Assembly (NCBI GenBank): GCA_002914805.1
Contig: JXTB01000188.1
Span: 1-64,000 of the forward strand
Length of the DNA stretch: 64,000 bases
Reading direction: 5' to 3'
From: Parasponia andersonii
Lineage: Eukaryota; Streptophyta; Magnoliopsida; Rosales; Cannabaceae
The notes beneath the pieces were generated by a model. The model made no database searches. It saw only the letters and a list, made by a program, of their open reading frames with translations, and was not told the DNA's origin. The first letter of the stretch is position 1, and every line of letters begins with the position of its first letter. A program made the translations under genes and the position numbers. Below, piece by piece: positions 32,520 through 44,939 of this stretch.

Positions 32520-33596
32520 ATGATTCTTAACGGATGCTCGATGCCCACTGGGTGTTTCCCTATTAATCCCGGGACAAGCAAGACATTGATACATGGCTCT
32601 GGTACCCCATGCTATCCTCATTTGAAAAGTAAAGGTACTTTTCTAACAATGAGCTCATGGATGCTTCGTCAACAGGGTAAGTACTGGAGTTGGTGTAACG
32701 CTCAAGCTAATTTCTTCTTTTTTCATATTCCAACGCATACTCAGACAATATAGTTTTTAAAATGTAGCGATTTGGTGAATGGTACTAAAGTGAAATTAAG
32801 CACACTGGAAACTTGTGATGTACTTGATGATAAGCGAGCTACAATATTTGCTTTCAACGTCCTCCGGCGTATATTATTACTGATCCACATATGATTGATG
32901 ATACTAAATGGCTGATGAACTTTTCTACTGGTGTACACTTGCTTTGTCCTTATTGTAGCTATGCCGCCTCTTCATCTTTCTGCTGGATTGTCTCCTGCCT
33001 TAATTGGGGATCAGGGTAGCCTACTACGCACTCTCCCCTTGTTACCAAAGCGTTGCCCATCTTGTATGTCTCCTAGAGCGGCTAAGGATGTGCCCACAAG
33101 TTTTAGGTTCCCTCCAATGAGTAAGAAGCCTAGATGGTGGTGGAGGACACTGGCATGTCTTCCGTATTTGATGCCTCTCCATGAAACCTGGATGTATGCC
33201 GAGACTGCTTATCACCTGCACCCATTTCTGGAAGATTTGGAATTTGCAACATACCCGTTTCTTGGGGCGATTGGGAGGTTGCCAAGCTGGTTCTTGATGG
33301 CATACTTCTTTGTTGCGTATCTTGGAATTGTGAGGAGAAAAGAATGGCCTCACTTCTTCAGGTTTCATGTAGTGATGGGCATGTTGCTGGAAATTGCACT
33401 GCAGGTCATAGGGACTGTGAGTCGTTGGATGCCTCTTGCTCTTTACTGGGGCAAAGTGGGGATGCATTTCTGGACAGGTGTTGCGTTTGCTTACCTTTTT
33501 ACAGTTTTGGAGTGCTTGCGTTGTTCTCTTGCTGGTATGTATGCTGACATCCCTTTCGTTTGTGATGCTGCCTATATCCAAATCCCATATGATTAA
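32520..33596 (+). CDS. TIC20: TIC20-I-type chloroplast inner-envelope translocon protein
   Basis: Two coding exons, 32520-32676 and 32959-33596, join across a GT-AG intron into 264 residues. The first ~100 residues are rich in Ser, Leu and basic residues and form a plastid transit peptide. From residue 109 the conserved mature part begins KPRWWWRTLACLPYLMPL. It has about four hydrophobic helices: near 115-125, 147-176, 187-205 and 220-245. Signatures are FLGAIGRLPSWFLMAYFF and EWPHFFRFHVVMGMLLE, and the C-terminus is FVCDAAYIQIPYD. The strong match to plant TIC20-I supports a role in the channel-associated TIC complex for preprotein import. A leader intron (about 31945-32504) precedes the start. 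Only one ATG context fits the spliced frame. Confidence 0.95.
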
Positions 33597-34883
33597 GGAG
33601 GAAATGTACAAAGAGAATTTTCTATATGTTTTCCTAAATGATTTATAGGTAGATCTTTTGTTGATACTTTTTAAATCTTTTAACTGCATCGGCGGTGTTT
33701 CTGCCGAGTTGGGATGAAAAATTTTATTAGCGTTTGCTTGTTGGTCGATCTTTAGATGTTTCGAATCTTTTAATGTTAATTTACTTGTCCAAATCCCAGT
33801 CTATTAAAGGAATTGAATGCAAAATTTATGCCAATGCGCTGATGTTCGTTACGAGTGTCCTGAAAAGTGGGCATCAAGTAGAGAGCAATAAAACATTTAT
33901 ATTTTGGTGACTTTTCAAAAAAAAAAATAAATAAAACATTTATATTTGAAAAAAGTAAAAATTTTAGTCCTATTTAGTCCCAAAAGTATTTACCAAATTT
34001 TATTTTGGTGACTTTAGAAACGTGCTCTACTGGGTTAGTGAGCTCGTCACATTTTGCTACTGTGTATTTATTTTTCAGTTTTGTCCCTTTTTTTTAATCA
34101 TATCAGGATTGTTCATATTGAAACGAGGGACCATGTTGTTTCAATAACTGAGATTGAAACATTTTTTTTAATAAAAAAAGAAAATTAAATAATGAATAAC
34201 ACAAAGAAAATAGCCCACGATAACAAAATATTCTTTTCGAGGGAGACTAGAAGAGTTCGAAATTCCAGCTGAGTGAACTTTAAGAATTAATTTGATTTAT
34301 TCATTAACTTTATAATTTTTCAATATCCTAAAAGATAAATTAGGATGACACTAGAAATCGTAACTATTTTACTATTTTTGTAAAGATAGTAGCGATATTA
34401 TTGAATTGTAATTTCTAACAAATAATCGGAGTAATTACAAATATACCCCTGAGTTCTTCACTTTTTGAGATGTGTGGCTCTATTTGAAAATGTGTGGCTC
34501 TGTTGCAACCTCTATTTTTGTTTCTTCACATCCCTTATTAAATAATGAATTAATAAATATTTTTCTTACATAATAATAACATTTTACTTTAATATCTGAA
34601 TACCATATTAATTAACAACTTTATTTCTGATTACACCCCTTAAATATATTGATAAAGCTCTTAAATCAACAAAACAAAATCAAATGAAAATTTGGATTGA
34701 GTTTTCATATTGGAAGAGAAAAGCTCTCTCTCTCTCTCTCCCCCTAAATTAAAACTTAAAAACTCCATCTCCATGAATGCTTTAAAGAAAACAAATATAT
34801 AGAAATAATTGGTAAAAGAAGAGGGGATATTTAAACCCTAAACTTAGGAGGGAAGGAATTAAGGAATTTTTTTGATAATTGTT
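33597..34883. other. Intergenic downstream of TIC20
   Basis: The first 300 bases are the TIC20 3' UTR and flank. At 33885-34015 a short phrase (ATTTTGGTGACTTT, AAAACATTTATATTT) is repeated twice. A CT run occurs at 34723-34740. No gene seen. Confidence 0.5.
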
Positions 34884-35250
34884 GGCATATTTGGTTTGAA
34901 GAAAACTCATTCCACTAAAGAGAACATTTCAATGTTTGCTTCAGCCTTTTAGTAAGGGAATAGAAATCATCATTCCATTAAATGATTGAATTGCTATTCC
35001 ACTCCTCCACCTTTGGAATAAAAGTTTTAATTTATTTCAAATTTTGATAAAATTAATTTTTCCTTTTCTGCCCTACTAAAATATCTAAAAATAAGAGTAA
35101 TTTTGTTAATGCACAATTTATTTCATTCCATTCCATTATTGATTCCAATTTCAATCAAATATTGTATTATCATTCATATTCCTTTTCTGATTCCATTCTA
35201 TTACCATTCCTATTACTATTTTCATTCTATTCCATGAACCAAACATCACC
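34884..35250. mobile_element. Harbinger/Tourist-like MITE
   Basis: Left end GGCATATTTGGTTTGAAG and, read inward from the right, GGTGATGTTTGGTTCATGG are imperfect inverted repeats. The interior is full of ATTCCATT/GGAATAG words that can fold back. TTA follows the right end; the left flank (GTT) no longer matches. Non-coding. Confidence 0.55.
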
Positions 35251-36130
35251 TTAGTCTTTCAGGTATGAAAAAGATAAATTTTTGTTAAAAATACTAGAGG
35301 ATGAAGAAGACTCTAGATGAATGTGGTTCTTCAAACCTTGTTGGGGTTGTGAGAAAAGAATTTTCATTAAGTTTTTGTTGTCCAATTTTGGAGTTGAAAT
35401 ATATTTCAAGGGCGTGGGGGAAAAAAGTTTAAAATTTTCAATAATCGTAAGGGGTTTATTTAAAATAGGAGGGAGAGAAAAAAGAGAGGTGACAATAGAA
35501 GCACTTTTTTAAAATTTAACCATGCATTCTTGTAAACTATATTTCACTTCCTAGACATTTAACATAAAATTTCAATTTTACTTCTATAAAATTTAATTTT
35601 AGAAAAAAATAATTTTAATTGATAAAAATATCTCATTTTTTGTTTGAAATATAAATTATTTCGAAACATTTTCTAAATTTAATAGAAAGTTGTTATCAAC
35701 TACTCTGAAATATTAAAAAGAAAAAAACACGTTAGATTTCTACTAATCTAGAAGTTTTTTGGCAATAATTTTGTTTCAATACACTCAAGGAAGAGTGCAT
35801 TTTCATTAGTCAAAATTTTTTTTTTCCGATTTTAAATATTATAGGAGTGAATAGAGTAATTCTAAAGACATACATAATTTACATACAAAAACCACACATA
35901 ATGATGTGACATGTTTTTTAACTATCCATGTATCTTCAAAGTGGGACTACATGTAAATAAATGTGTGCTATATTATTGTGTGTGACTTTTATGTATAAAA
36001 TTTATGTGTCTCTATTGTTACCCAAGGTGAATCAATATGTAAGTTTTAAGAACACATGGTTGAATTTAAGAAAGTAAAAACTATGGAGGATATATTTGTA
36101 ATTGACCTAAATAATATATATAATCTAAAG

Positions 36131-36161
<31 letters not shown>

Positions 36162-36183
36162 AATATAAGTGGGAGTACACATG
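35251..36183. other. Intergenic, AT-rich
   Basis: No gene recognised. A TA repeat lies at 36131-36156. The short open frame at 35321-35512 has no recognisable domain and is not called. Confidence 0.5.
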
Positions 36184-37699
36184 TAGAGGTGTCCCCTTTC
36201 AAGTTAGGCATAAACGTGCCTTTGTGCAGTGTTTTAGTCGTGTAGTGTTGTACCAACTTATAATATAAAATTACTTGTCCGGCACAATTTATTTGCCTAT
36301 GCTTTAATATGTCGTGCCATGCTATGCTGTGTCAGCCTATGTGCTTAAACGTGTTAGTCTTTTTGGCCTGAAATTGGTTTATCTAATTAAGAAATTTTAT
36401 TAGTTTTAGTATCACTTTTACTAATTTTTTTTTTCAAATAAATTGAATTTATATAAAAAAAAGGTAAATTTAATGTAAAATTTTATACATCAAAGAAGGA
36501 AAAAAAACTTGAAAATGTTTGAAATAATAACTATTACTTATAGATTAAGTATCTCCTAATTATCTTCGTGGATATTAAATTTATAAACAATAATTTCAAA
36601 AATAGATCAAGTATGTTACAACTCAAAATCCGGGCTAGTGACAGAAGCGGAATTTCGCAAGGATGAGAAATTCCTTGATTTATTTGAAAACGCCTAAAAA
36701 GTTTTAGTTTTATAAAACAGTCCATTTTAAATGAAATAAAATATTTAGAATTTCATCCCGTGAACCTCTCCCATAGTTCGTATATACCACTAAACATAGA
36801 TCGAATAAATACCAAAAAGACATAAATCAAATATATGTTCAAACATCATCATCATTCACGTCGGAATAGACATCAAAATGATATACATGAGTTCACAGAC
36901 AAAATGGAAAGTAGTAATCTTGGTTCAATACTAAAACAAAACTCAAACAATCTAAACACCACAACAACATGCTTTAAGCATTACCAAGATAGCGAATTAA
37001 AATCTTGATGGCCTCTTACTCCTCTTAATTTCCAAAATCACACTGGATACCATCTAAAGAAGGGAGTGATTATAAAATGTCTTGTAGGAACAATAGTTAC
37101 CTCGATCAAAAATATTTTAGTGATGGAAAGCTCTTGCATGGTTAGTTTAAATCCAATACATATATATATGATAATCCAAAACCGGAAATCGTCACGTATA
37201 TGTATAAATAAATCAGTAAAATCAAAACCATTCAATTTAGATACACATAACACAAATCAACTCATACCTATGAGCTCACATCCTCTCATCTATGGAAACC
37301 CAAGATGATAGAACTAAGTGTACCTCACAGCCTGCCTGACACCTAAGCTTATACCCGGAGGGGACACCCCTGTATCGCCTACTAAACCTAGAGGTATAAC
37401 CGAATTGCCTACGCCTGCTAAATAGGGAGATAATCAGAAGTAACAAAACCCCGCGCGAGTTTACAGACTCTACTCCGACGGTGGGGCACGCAACACCACA
37501 CTGTAAACCCATGATGCTAACACGGTGCTCATGTATGATCCTATGACATGTGCAACACAGAACTGAAGTGTGAAAATAATTGTACTCTGATTTTTCAATA
37601 AAATAAGTATATTAGGATTTTATAGAAAAATGGGCAGTACAACAGCCCTATTTTTGATATACCCAAAATAACCTGCACTCAGAAAATCTCAAGAGTAAT

Positions 37700-37736
<37 letters not shown>

Positions 37737-39210
37737 GTATATCATACCATCACAATCCATCACATATATTCAAGAAAATCAAAAACCATATTTGTTCTCA
37801 TATATTGCAGAAATTAAGTTTTATTCGAAAATAGTATAAAACGAAGGTAACTTAATCTCTACCTCACAAGAATAGTGATACCATGCTATTGAATCCTTAA
37901 GGCATCGTTGACGATCGTTTGGAGGGTCGGAAACCAAATCCAAGCCCTCGATTGTCCTTTTGCGAAAAATCAACTTCCCAACGGAGCTTCAATTCCACAA
38001 ACAGACCTCTTCATTGAATTTCTAGTACCAAAAATAGCTAGGTTAGACTATAACTTGTCCAATTCGGGTTTGGGCCCATACCAGACCGATGGCACGCAAA
38101 TCGAGGTAAATCTTAGCCGTCTGATTTCAATTTTCGTTTCGATCACCAAACATAGGAAATATATATATATATATATATATATATATCAAACTTCCCTATT
38201 TTTCGAGTACAATCTAAAAATAACAACAAAAACACGATCTAATGGCTAGATCAAAAAGTCAACTCAAGCTCAAAATATTCCAAAAAAGGCAACTTTTGAT
38301 TCGGGCAGTATAGGGTTAAGATATATATATCTTGAGGCTTCCTCCCGACGAGACGAATCCAACGAGCCCAGTTAGAGGTCAAATGATGGCCAGAATCGTC
38401 GCAAGTGACAAGAAATCCGAAATGGTCCACTTCGTCTTCTCCAGCAACGGTGGCGTCAGCTCGACGCGGCACAGGGGAGCTTCGCTGGTGAGCTGCTCGG
38501 GCGGACGACGGCGGGAGGTGGTGGCAGCTTCTTCTTCCCCCTTCGGCTGAGCAAGAGAGAGAGAGAGAGAGAGAGTGTGTGTGTGTGTGTGTGGTGGGGA
38601 AAAGGGAACTCACGTGGGTGGGAATATATGGGACTATGTTGATTTTTAAAAATTTGCACTATAGTACCCGGTTCCCAAACTCTATCAATTAAATCCTCAA
38701 AATTAATTGCAACTTAGTCCTTTTGTACAAAACTTTTGCAAATTAATCTATCCATTATTATATCGAGAAAATTGGTAAAATGTTCAAATTACCCTCCCAA
38801 AAATCCGGATTTTTACAAAGTGCATCTTAACTAGGTTTATATTATACCTGCTTAATTGTAAATTCATAATTATTTGAAAATTCTTCTTTTTTACTTTGAA
38901 GAAAAGCCTATCAAAGTGAAAAAGCATCAAAAGAAAGTAGAAAGATAATTAAAAACCATTGAAAGATAATTATTATTAGCACATAGGTTAGTGTAAGAAA
39001 AATAAAATGATAACAAGACATATGTTTTAATATTTTAATGTGTTGTGCCTACAGTATCATATTGTGCCATTCTTGTGAGTTATGCTATGCTTAGCCCATT
39101 ATATCTAATTTATTATCCAGTAGGGCCCACATGATTGTATTATGCTTGTCTCGGCTCATAATTTTAATGTATCATGTCACGCCACTGTGCTAATTGGCTA
39201 GTCAACTCTA
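36184..39210. mobile_element. hAT-like non-autonomous element split by a solo LTR
   Basis: The outer ends are TAGAGGTGTC and, read inward from the right, TAGAGTTGAC. Flanks TACACATG (36176-36183) and TATACATG (39211-39218) match in 7 of 8 positions, as expected for a hAT target duplication. The interior near both ends is rich in GTGCCATGCTATG-type words (36290-36350 and 39040-39190), a known plant MITE style. The solo LTR at 36614-38817 interrupts it; without the LTR the element is about 820 bp. Non-coding. Confidence 0.65.
36614..38817 (-). mobile_element. Solo LTR (2,204 bp), probably Ty3/gypsy
   Basis: It starts TGTTACAACTC and ends TTTTTACA on the plus strand. AAGTA (36609-36613) and AAGTG (38818-38822) flank it as a slightly mutated 5-bp target duplication. 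On the minus strand it opens TGTAAAAATCCGG. A TATATTCCC region near 38620 and a GC-rich leader (38330-38550) resemble the promoter and leader of large gypsy LTRs. TA repeats lie at 37703-37730 and 38160-38186, with GA then TG repeats at 38554-38594. Open frames in the GC-rich part lack any known domain. Confidence 0.7.
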
Positions 39211-40213
39211 TATACATGTATGCTAATAGAGAATTAGAAATAGCATAAATTTATTATGTCTTTTTACATTTGTAATCTAGTATATATGTACGTAAATTAT
39301 GCATGTATAAACATATGTAAGTATGGGAAGCAATTATCTTGAGGACCCTCCTTTTTTCTCTATATATAGGGTCTAATTTTTCAACCATTAGATTAAAATA
39401 AATGAGGATCAAACAACAACTAAATTATTTCATATTGCATGGTTTAAGAATCAACATAAGCAACATGTGCTATTTACCCACAAAATAAGGGATAAAATTG
39501 GTCGATGCACACCATAAATATTTCTGAGTTTTGTCTTAGTAATAAAATTGCTACTTATTTTTTGCCTAGTTATTTGCTTTTCCTATAAATTTTTCAGGTT
39601 AATGAATTAATTAATGACTTATTCATTGTCCCACATTGGTTGGAAAACTAAAATATGAACCCTTAAATTCTATATAAAGTACTAAGTCTAACCCTTTTTT
39701 TTTTTTTTTTTCAATTTAGCCAGCCTCGGCTAAGCTTTAGTATGGAACAACAGAATAAAATGTTAATCAATGCGAAAATAAAACATGTCTACAAGGAAAT
39801 GCCTACTAATCAAGCCTAATGTAGTTCTTATATCAAGAATTCTTCAAAATCAAGCCAATATGTAGTTCCTACCAAAAGAAAAAATATCCATAAAAATACC
39901 TATAAAAATATCCATTCTCATAAAAAAAAAATATATCCATAAAAATATCTATAATAATATTCATATCACTTGATGACACAGAAAACAAGTTTCTTTTAAA
40001 AAATATTACATAAATAATACAATTTTTGTCACATTCTTGATAATTGAATTTTGTTTTGAGCTCAATTTTCAATATGACAAAAATACAATAATATTTCATC
40101 AAAAATACTTTATAACAACATAACATTCTTATCATATTGTTGAGATATTTTTTGAATAATTCAATGTTGTTTGAGCTTGTGTTTTTATTTTTATTTTTTA
40201 CTATATAGATTAA
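39211..40213. other. Intergenic, AT-rich
   Basis: No gene seen. A 17-base T run lies near 39693. Imperfect AAAATATCCATA-type repeats occupy 39880-39960. Confidence 0.5.
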
Positions 40214-40743
40214 TGATAAATTAATCTAACCGACTCAGATTCGTCACTCGCAGGATTCTACTTCAAAAGAATATCAGAATAATAGAGAAATAATAATAGG
40301 AAATAGAAAATAATCTCACAATACAAGGATTTAAGTGGAAAACTCTCAAATCAGGAGAAAAACCACTATTTCTCAGAAAAGAATTTCACTATATGAAAAA
40401 TTTCTTCAATCACATAGATTTCTCTCTTTTCTACCTAATGACCCTAATATACCCAAACACTTTCTCACAAGTATTCTCTCACTCACACCTTACACCGCTA
40501 CTCTTTAAAACCTCATATTTCACAAAGAAACTCTACTCTCTTTTAAAGAAGAAATAAAGAAAAAAGAAAGAATTTAATTAGAAGAGAGAACATGAAATAC
40601 TTCTCCTTTTTTAGATAAATAGAATAAAGAAATGAAGCATCTATTTATAGGCTAGGCTCACCAATCCTTCACTAACCTCCATGCGATTTAAACACGATTT
40701 GTACACCATTTAAGTGTTCACATGTGCGTGTTTATATGTCTTC

Positions 40744-40767
40744 ATATATATATATATATATATATAT
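40744..40767. repeat. TA microsatellite in the 3' LTR
   Basis: Twelve TA units lie in the 40214-40874 LTR. The other LTR has only a short ATATAT at the same place, so the repeat expanded after insertion. Confidence 0.85.
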
Positions 40768-40989
40768 GTTTATATCTATTCACTTGTACACATTCACATG
40801 TGTTCACACAGATATATTCACATTTATTCACACATATGTTCACATATGTTCATACATATTCACAGACATCAACAATCTCCCACTTAAAGACTTGATTTTA
40901 ATCATGTCTTCACATACAATCTCATCTCATAGCTTATGTTGCTATTATTGTCTTTACTGACAATCATACTCCATTATATGAGTATACTA

Positions 40990-42170
40990 TATAGAATTGA
41001 CGAATTCTAAGATTTTTACCTTGGCTTATGTCAAAATAACCTTACTAATAATTATGATACTGACTCCCACGTTTGGCTTCTCCACGAGTCCATCAGCCAT
41101 CGATGTTATTTAGCACACACTTTATATCAATACCAAACCAATACTTGTGTACAAACTTGTCGCCACTAATTGTGACATATCCTCTTTCGTGGTATCTTTG
41201 GAGATAAGTAGCACATCATGAGGATGAATATATCATGATCAAAGGGCAAGATCATCATTTCCATCATAGGAGACAATATTAATAGCATTACTAGATTTGG
41301 AGCTTTTAGTCAAACCCGCTTCACCTTTTTGACAATTTCTTTTCAGGTATCCAGATTATCTACACCCCCAATAGATTATATTCTTTTTTCTAGAGTTTTT
41401 CTTCCTAGTATCAACTGTCAATACTGAACCCTCAGATGGAACATTACTTCCACCATCTATCAACATTCTTTCTTCAGACAATAATATACTTGTGACTTCA
41501 GAAAAAACTACAGTCTCCTTTTCATATACCAAAATAGGTTTCATATGCTCATAGGAAGGTGGAAGAGACCAGGCGAATCATAATACCTTATTTTCATATT
41601 TAATCTTCAGTCCAATAGCATCTAGTTCAAAAATGATACCATTCAAAACACTTAAATGATCAGAAATTTTCGTACCTTCATTCATAGGAAACTTATGAAA
41701 CTGCTCCTTTAGATACACTCGATTTAAGATTCCTTTCACCCAATGCAATTCTCCAAGCTTTTTCTAGAGATCTTTGGTCGTTGTTATTCCAAGCACATTT
41801 GTAAGAATATTTTTGGCCAAACACATGCATATGGCACTTGTAGCTCTCTCATCTAGATCATTCTAATCTTCATCGCTCATACTGGATTTCTCATAATCTT
41901 TGTCCTCATAAGCCTCTCTGCCTTTTAAAACATTATGCAATCCAGATTGAATCAATAAATTCTTGACTTGTATTTACCATAAGCCAAAATTGATGTTCCC
42001 ATCAAATTTCTCTATAGTAGTCCTAACCGGAATTGAAATCTTATTTCTTGATATCTTGTTTTGCACTTTTAACTTAAAAAAAACCCCGCTAAGAAAATTT
42101 CTAAGAAGGAGTAAAGGATTCAAATACTTCCACTTGAATACAACTTCCTTATATAGAATTTCTTAGACTA
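40990..42170 (-). pseudogene. copia Gag remnant
   Basis: Minus-strand pieces include EKFDGNINFGLW, then a long helical Gag segment (FPMNEGTKISDHLSVLNG), then a zinc-knuckle relic (YWGCR, stop, SGYLKRNCQKG). A UBN2-type Gag order is evident, and no protease, integrase or RT follows. Stops and frameshifts are present; the longest intact piece is 41356-41544. Confidence 0.75.
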
Positions 42171-42866
42171 ACACCAAGCTATAGTACACTGAAGAACCCT
42201 ACTCTGATACTACTTATTGGAATCTGACTAACCTAGATTCATCACTCTTAGGATTTTACTTCAAAAAAATATCAGAATAATAGAGAAATAATAACAGAGA
42301 ATAGAAACCAAACTCACAATACAAGAATTTAAGTGGAAAACTCCCAAATCAGGAGAAAAACTATTGTCTCTTAGAAAAAAATTTCACTATATATAAAATT
42401 TCTACAATCACATAAATTTCTCTATTTTCTACCCAATAATCCTAATACACCCAAGTATTTTCTCATAAGTATTCTCTCGCTTATACCTTACATCGCTACT
42501 CTTTGAAACATCTTCTTTTACAAAGAAAATCTTTTCTCTTTGAAAAGAGAAACAAAGAGAAAAGAAAGGATTTAAGTAGAAGAAAGAACTTGAAATACTT
42601 CTAATTTTTGGAATGAAGAGAATGAAGAAATGAAGCCTCTATTTATAGGTTAGGTCACCAATCCTTCACCAACCTTCATGCAGTTTGAATGCGATTTGTA
42701 CACTATTTAGGTATTCACATGTGCATGTTCAAATGTCTTCATACATATATATGTTCATATCTGTTCACATGTATACGTTTATATGTGTTCACACAGTTAT
42801 ACTAACATTTGTTCACATATATATTCACATGTATTCACACAAATTACATGTTCATATACATCAACA

Positions 42867-43419
42867 AATCATAACAGTAATTAATCCAGATACAATAACT
42901 AAATAAGTTAGTAGTATATATTAATCATGATTGTAATTCCTAAAAAAGGAAAAAACAGAAGGAAAAAAAAAGAATAAGTAACCAGGATTATAACTGGAAA
43001 TAAATAACCTTATTGGGACTAATTATTAGTAATTAATCTGTCCAATTTTTTCAAAATTGTACTTTTCTTTTACATAAATACCAATTTTGTATCATACTTT
43101 TGTAATCATCTCTTTATCATATTTAATGATTACTTGTTTAGGTAAAACACTAAAGATACTGTAGTATATTGAGAAAAAGCTCATGCCAACTAAAAATTCA
43201 ATCTCGTCCCTAAACTATTCAGAGTCATGATGAACTATGCAATTGACGCTTCTATGAGGGCTTGCTCATGAATAGGGTTGTGCATTGATAGGTTTTTTTT
43301 GGTCTTACCAAAACTAAGTGAGCAAAGAATAGTGTAGATAAATCAATTGTCTTTTTGGTCAATTTTTCCATTTCAGTTGGTCAATTTTTCAGTTTAAATT
43401 AAAAAGAGTAAACTGCAAA
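42867..43419. other. Intergenic, AT-rich
   Basis: No gene or repeat family recognised between the copia element and the foldback MITE that hosts Tat element 2. Confidence 0.5.
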
Positions 43420-43449
43420 AGAATATCCTAAGGTTTGAATAATCTATAT

Positions 43450-44085
43450 TGACGGAGGTTTTGTCAACAATTAATTTAAGAAATTGCAAGATGTGGCTTG
43501 TGTGTGTAAAGGGTTGATCAATTAAAGCATGTAAAAGAGACAAGAATTTTATAGTAGTTCGGTTCCAAAAAAGATGAGTTTACGTCCACTGTTGTTCACT
43601 ATTTTCTAGAAGATTACAAGAGTTTCGTTAAGTTTCTAGGAACTAAAAATAATAAATTCCCCCAAAGTTCTCCCCAAAAGCCAAAGATCTTTCCCAACAG
43701 CATTAAACTCCTTTTATATAGGTGAGGGTGACTTAATGTTTTCCAATTGTGAAAATAGGTAAGTGTATAATCAAAAAATACAATTTGAGTAACAATATAA
43801 CTGAGTAACAACTTAAATGAGATGACTGGTCGATCTTGAAAGAGAAACTTTTGTTTCCCTTTCTTTGTAAATTTCCCGTTTGACGAAATTTGGTCTAGTT
43901 TCCTATTTATTCTGGTCGCACTTAACTTGTTCAGAGGATGTCGCACTTTATTCAGAGGGAGGTCGTATTCGACTTACTCGGAAGAGGTCGCACTTAGCAT
44001 ACTCATGCGACCTGACATATTCTCTTAGTCGTTAACTTTCCCTTTCTGGCATTAACCAACATATAGGCTGTTAGACTGCACAATA
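43450..44085 (-). repeat. 3' LTR of Tat element 2
   Basis: It matches 53430-54040 almost throughout, including AGATTACAAGAGTTTCGTTAAG and GATGACTGGTCGATCTTG. It has extra copies of the GGTCGCACTTA phrase near 43915-43990, which explains its greater length. TTTATATAGG near 43713 is the likely TATA region, read on the minus strand. Confidence 0.85.
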
Positions 44086-44086
44086 A

Positions 44087-44097
44087 TTGCCCCCTAG
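44087..44097 (-). other. Polypurine tract of Tat element 2
   Basis: On the minus strand AGGGGGCAATT immediately precedes the 3' LTR. Confidence 0.65.
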
Positions 44098-44939
44098 CTC
44101 TATTAGTTCTTTAGGACAAAATGGAGCTTCCTTCTATTATAGGTGCAAGCTTATAAATGCGACGTCATGACATTATCTTGAGATTTTTGAAGAGTCGTCA
44201 ATTCTCAAATCACATCTTTTCAGAACCACACGTACCTTCTCTTGACAGACGAAACCACGTGTCACTTTTTCTCAGCAAAACTCGAGGAGACTTTTCCATT
44301 TTTTAAGTAGACACAATGACAGCGATGACGCCAGCTGTTGTCTTAAATCGAATCGTTTCAAATTTTGAAAAGATACCAATTTAATTTCGAAAAATCAACT
44401 CCCGCGTGAATTTTGGCCTCTGGATTTGAAAATTAAATACCTTGATCTACGGCTGTGATTTGATGACACTCGATATATATATATCAAAAAGTTTTATCCG
44501 CCTCTTCTTCAAAACTCGAACCCTATCGCCTCCTGTTTCTCTCTCCTGAAACCCGAAGTGTCCACAGAGAAATCTTTCCTGTGTAGTTCTGTTTCTCAGC
44601 TCGCATAGCTTCATCATCTTCTCCGACGAAGTTATCATCACAATCCTTCAGATTTCATCTTGGTCCCTCCGTCTTCGAAGAAAGGTTAGTATATATCCTC
44701 TCTCTCTTGTTCTTCAATTTTTCCTGAACTCTCATTTACAGATCTTATTTCTAGAAAATAGGAACAAATTGTAGTGTCTAAATATTCTGAACATAAACCC
44801 ATCCCATATTCGGATGGACCGTAAAATGGAAATTTTTCAGAATTCCTCCATTAATTTATAGAATAGACTCTTTAGATGACTGACTGACAGATGAACTTGT
44901 AGAAGAATTTTAGGATCTAAAACCTTATTCTTTGAAAAC

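Larger units (their letters stand above)
40214..42866 (-). mobile_element. Gag-only Ty1/copia element with two LTRs
   Basis: Two direct copies of a 640-660 bp LTR flank a 1.3-kb interior: about 40214-40874 (3' LTR) and 42217-42866 (5' LTR). Both end CATCAACA on the plus strand, so on the minus strand they begin TGTTGATG. A primer site (AGTATCAGAGTAGGG-like, minus strand) lies at 42197-42214 and a polypurine tract (AAGTGGGAGA) at about 40875-40888. Only Gag-like sequence lies between, so pol is deleted or was never carried. LTR divergence is moderate. Confidence 0.8.

Noticed and set aside
33042-33689. 215-codon open frame on the minus strand
   Set aside because: It is the antisense shadow of the TIC20 second exon and has no domain.
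37276-37512. Minus-strand open frame near a GC-rich patch
   Set aside because: It falls inside the solo LTR at 36614-38817 and has no recognisable domain.
38251-38613. Minus-strand open frame with Ser/His-rich repeat
   Set aside because: It is translated GA/TG microsatellite and GC-rich LTR leader.
40724-42906. Two small plus-strand frames rich in Ile, Tyr and His
   Set aside because: They are translations of ATATA and TTCACA repeats in the two copia LTRs.
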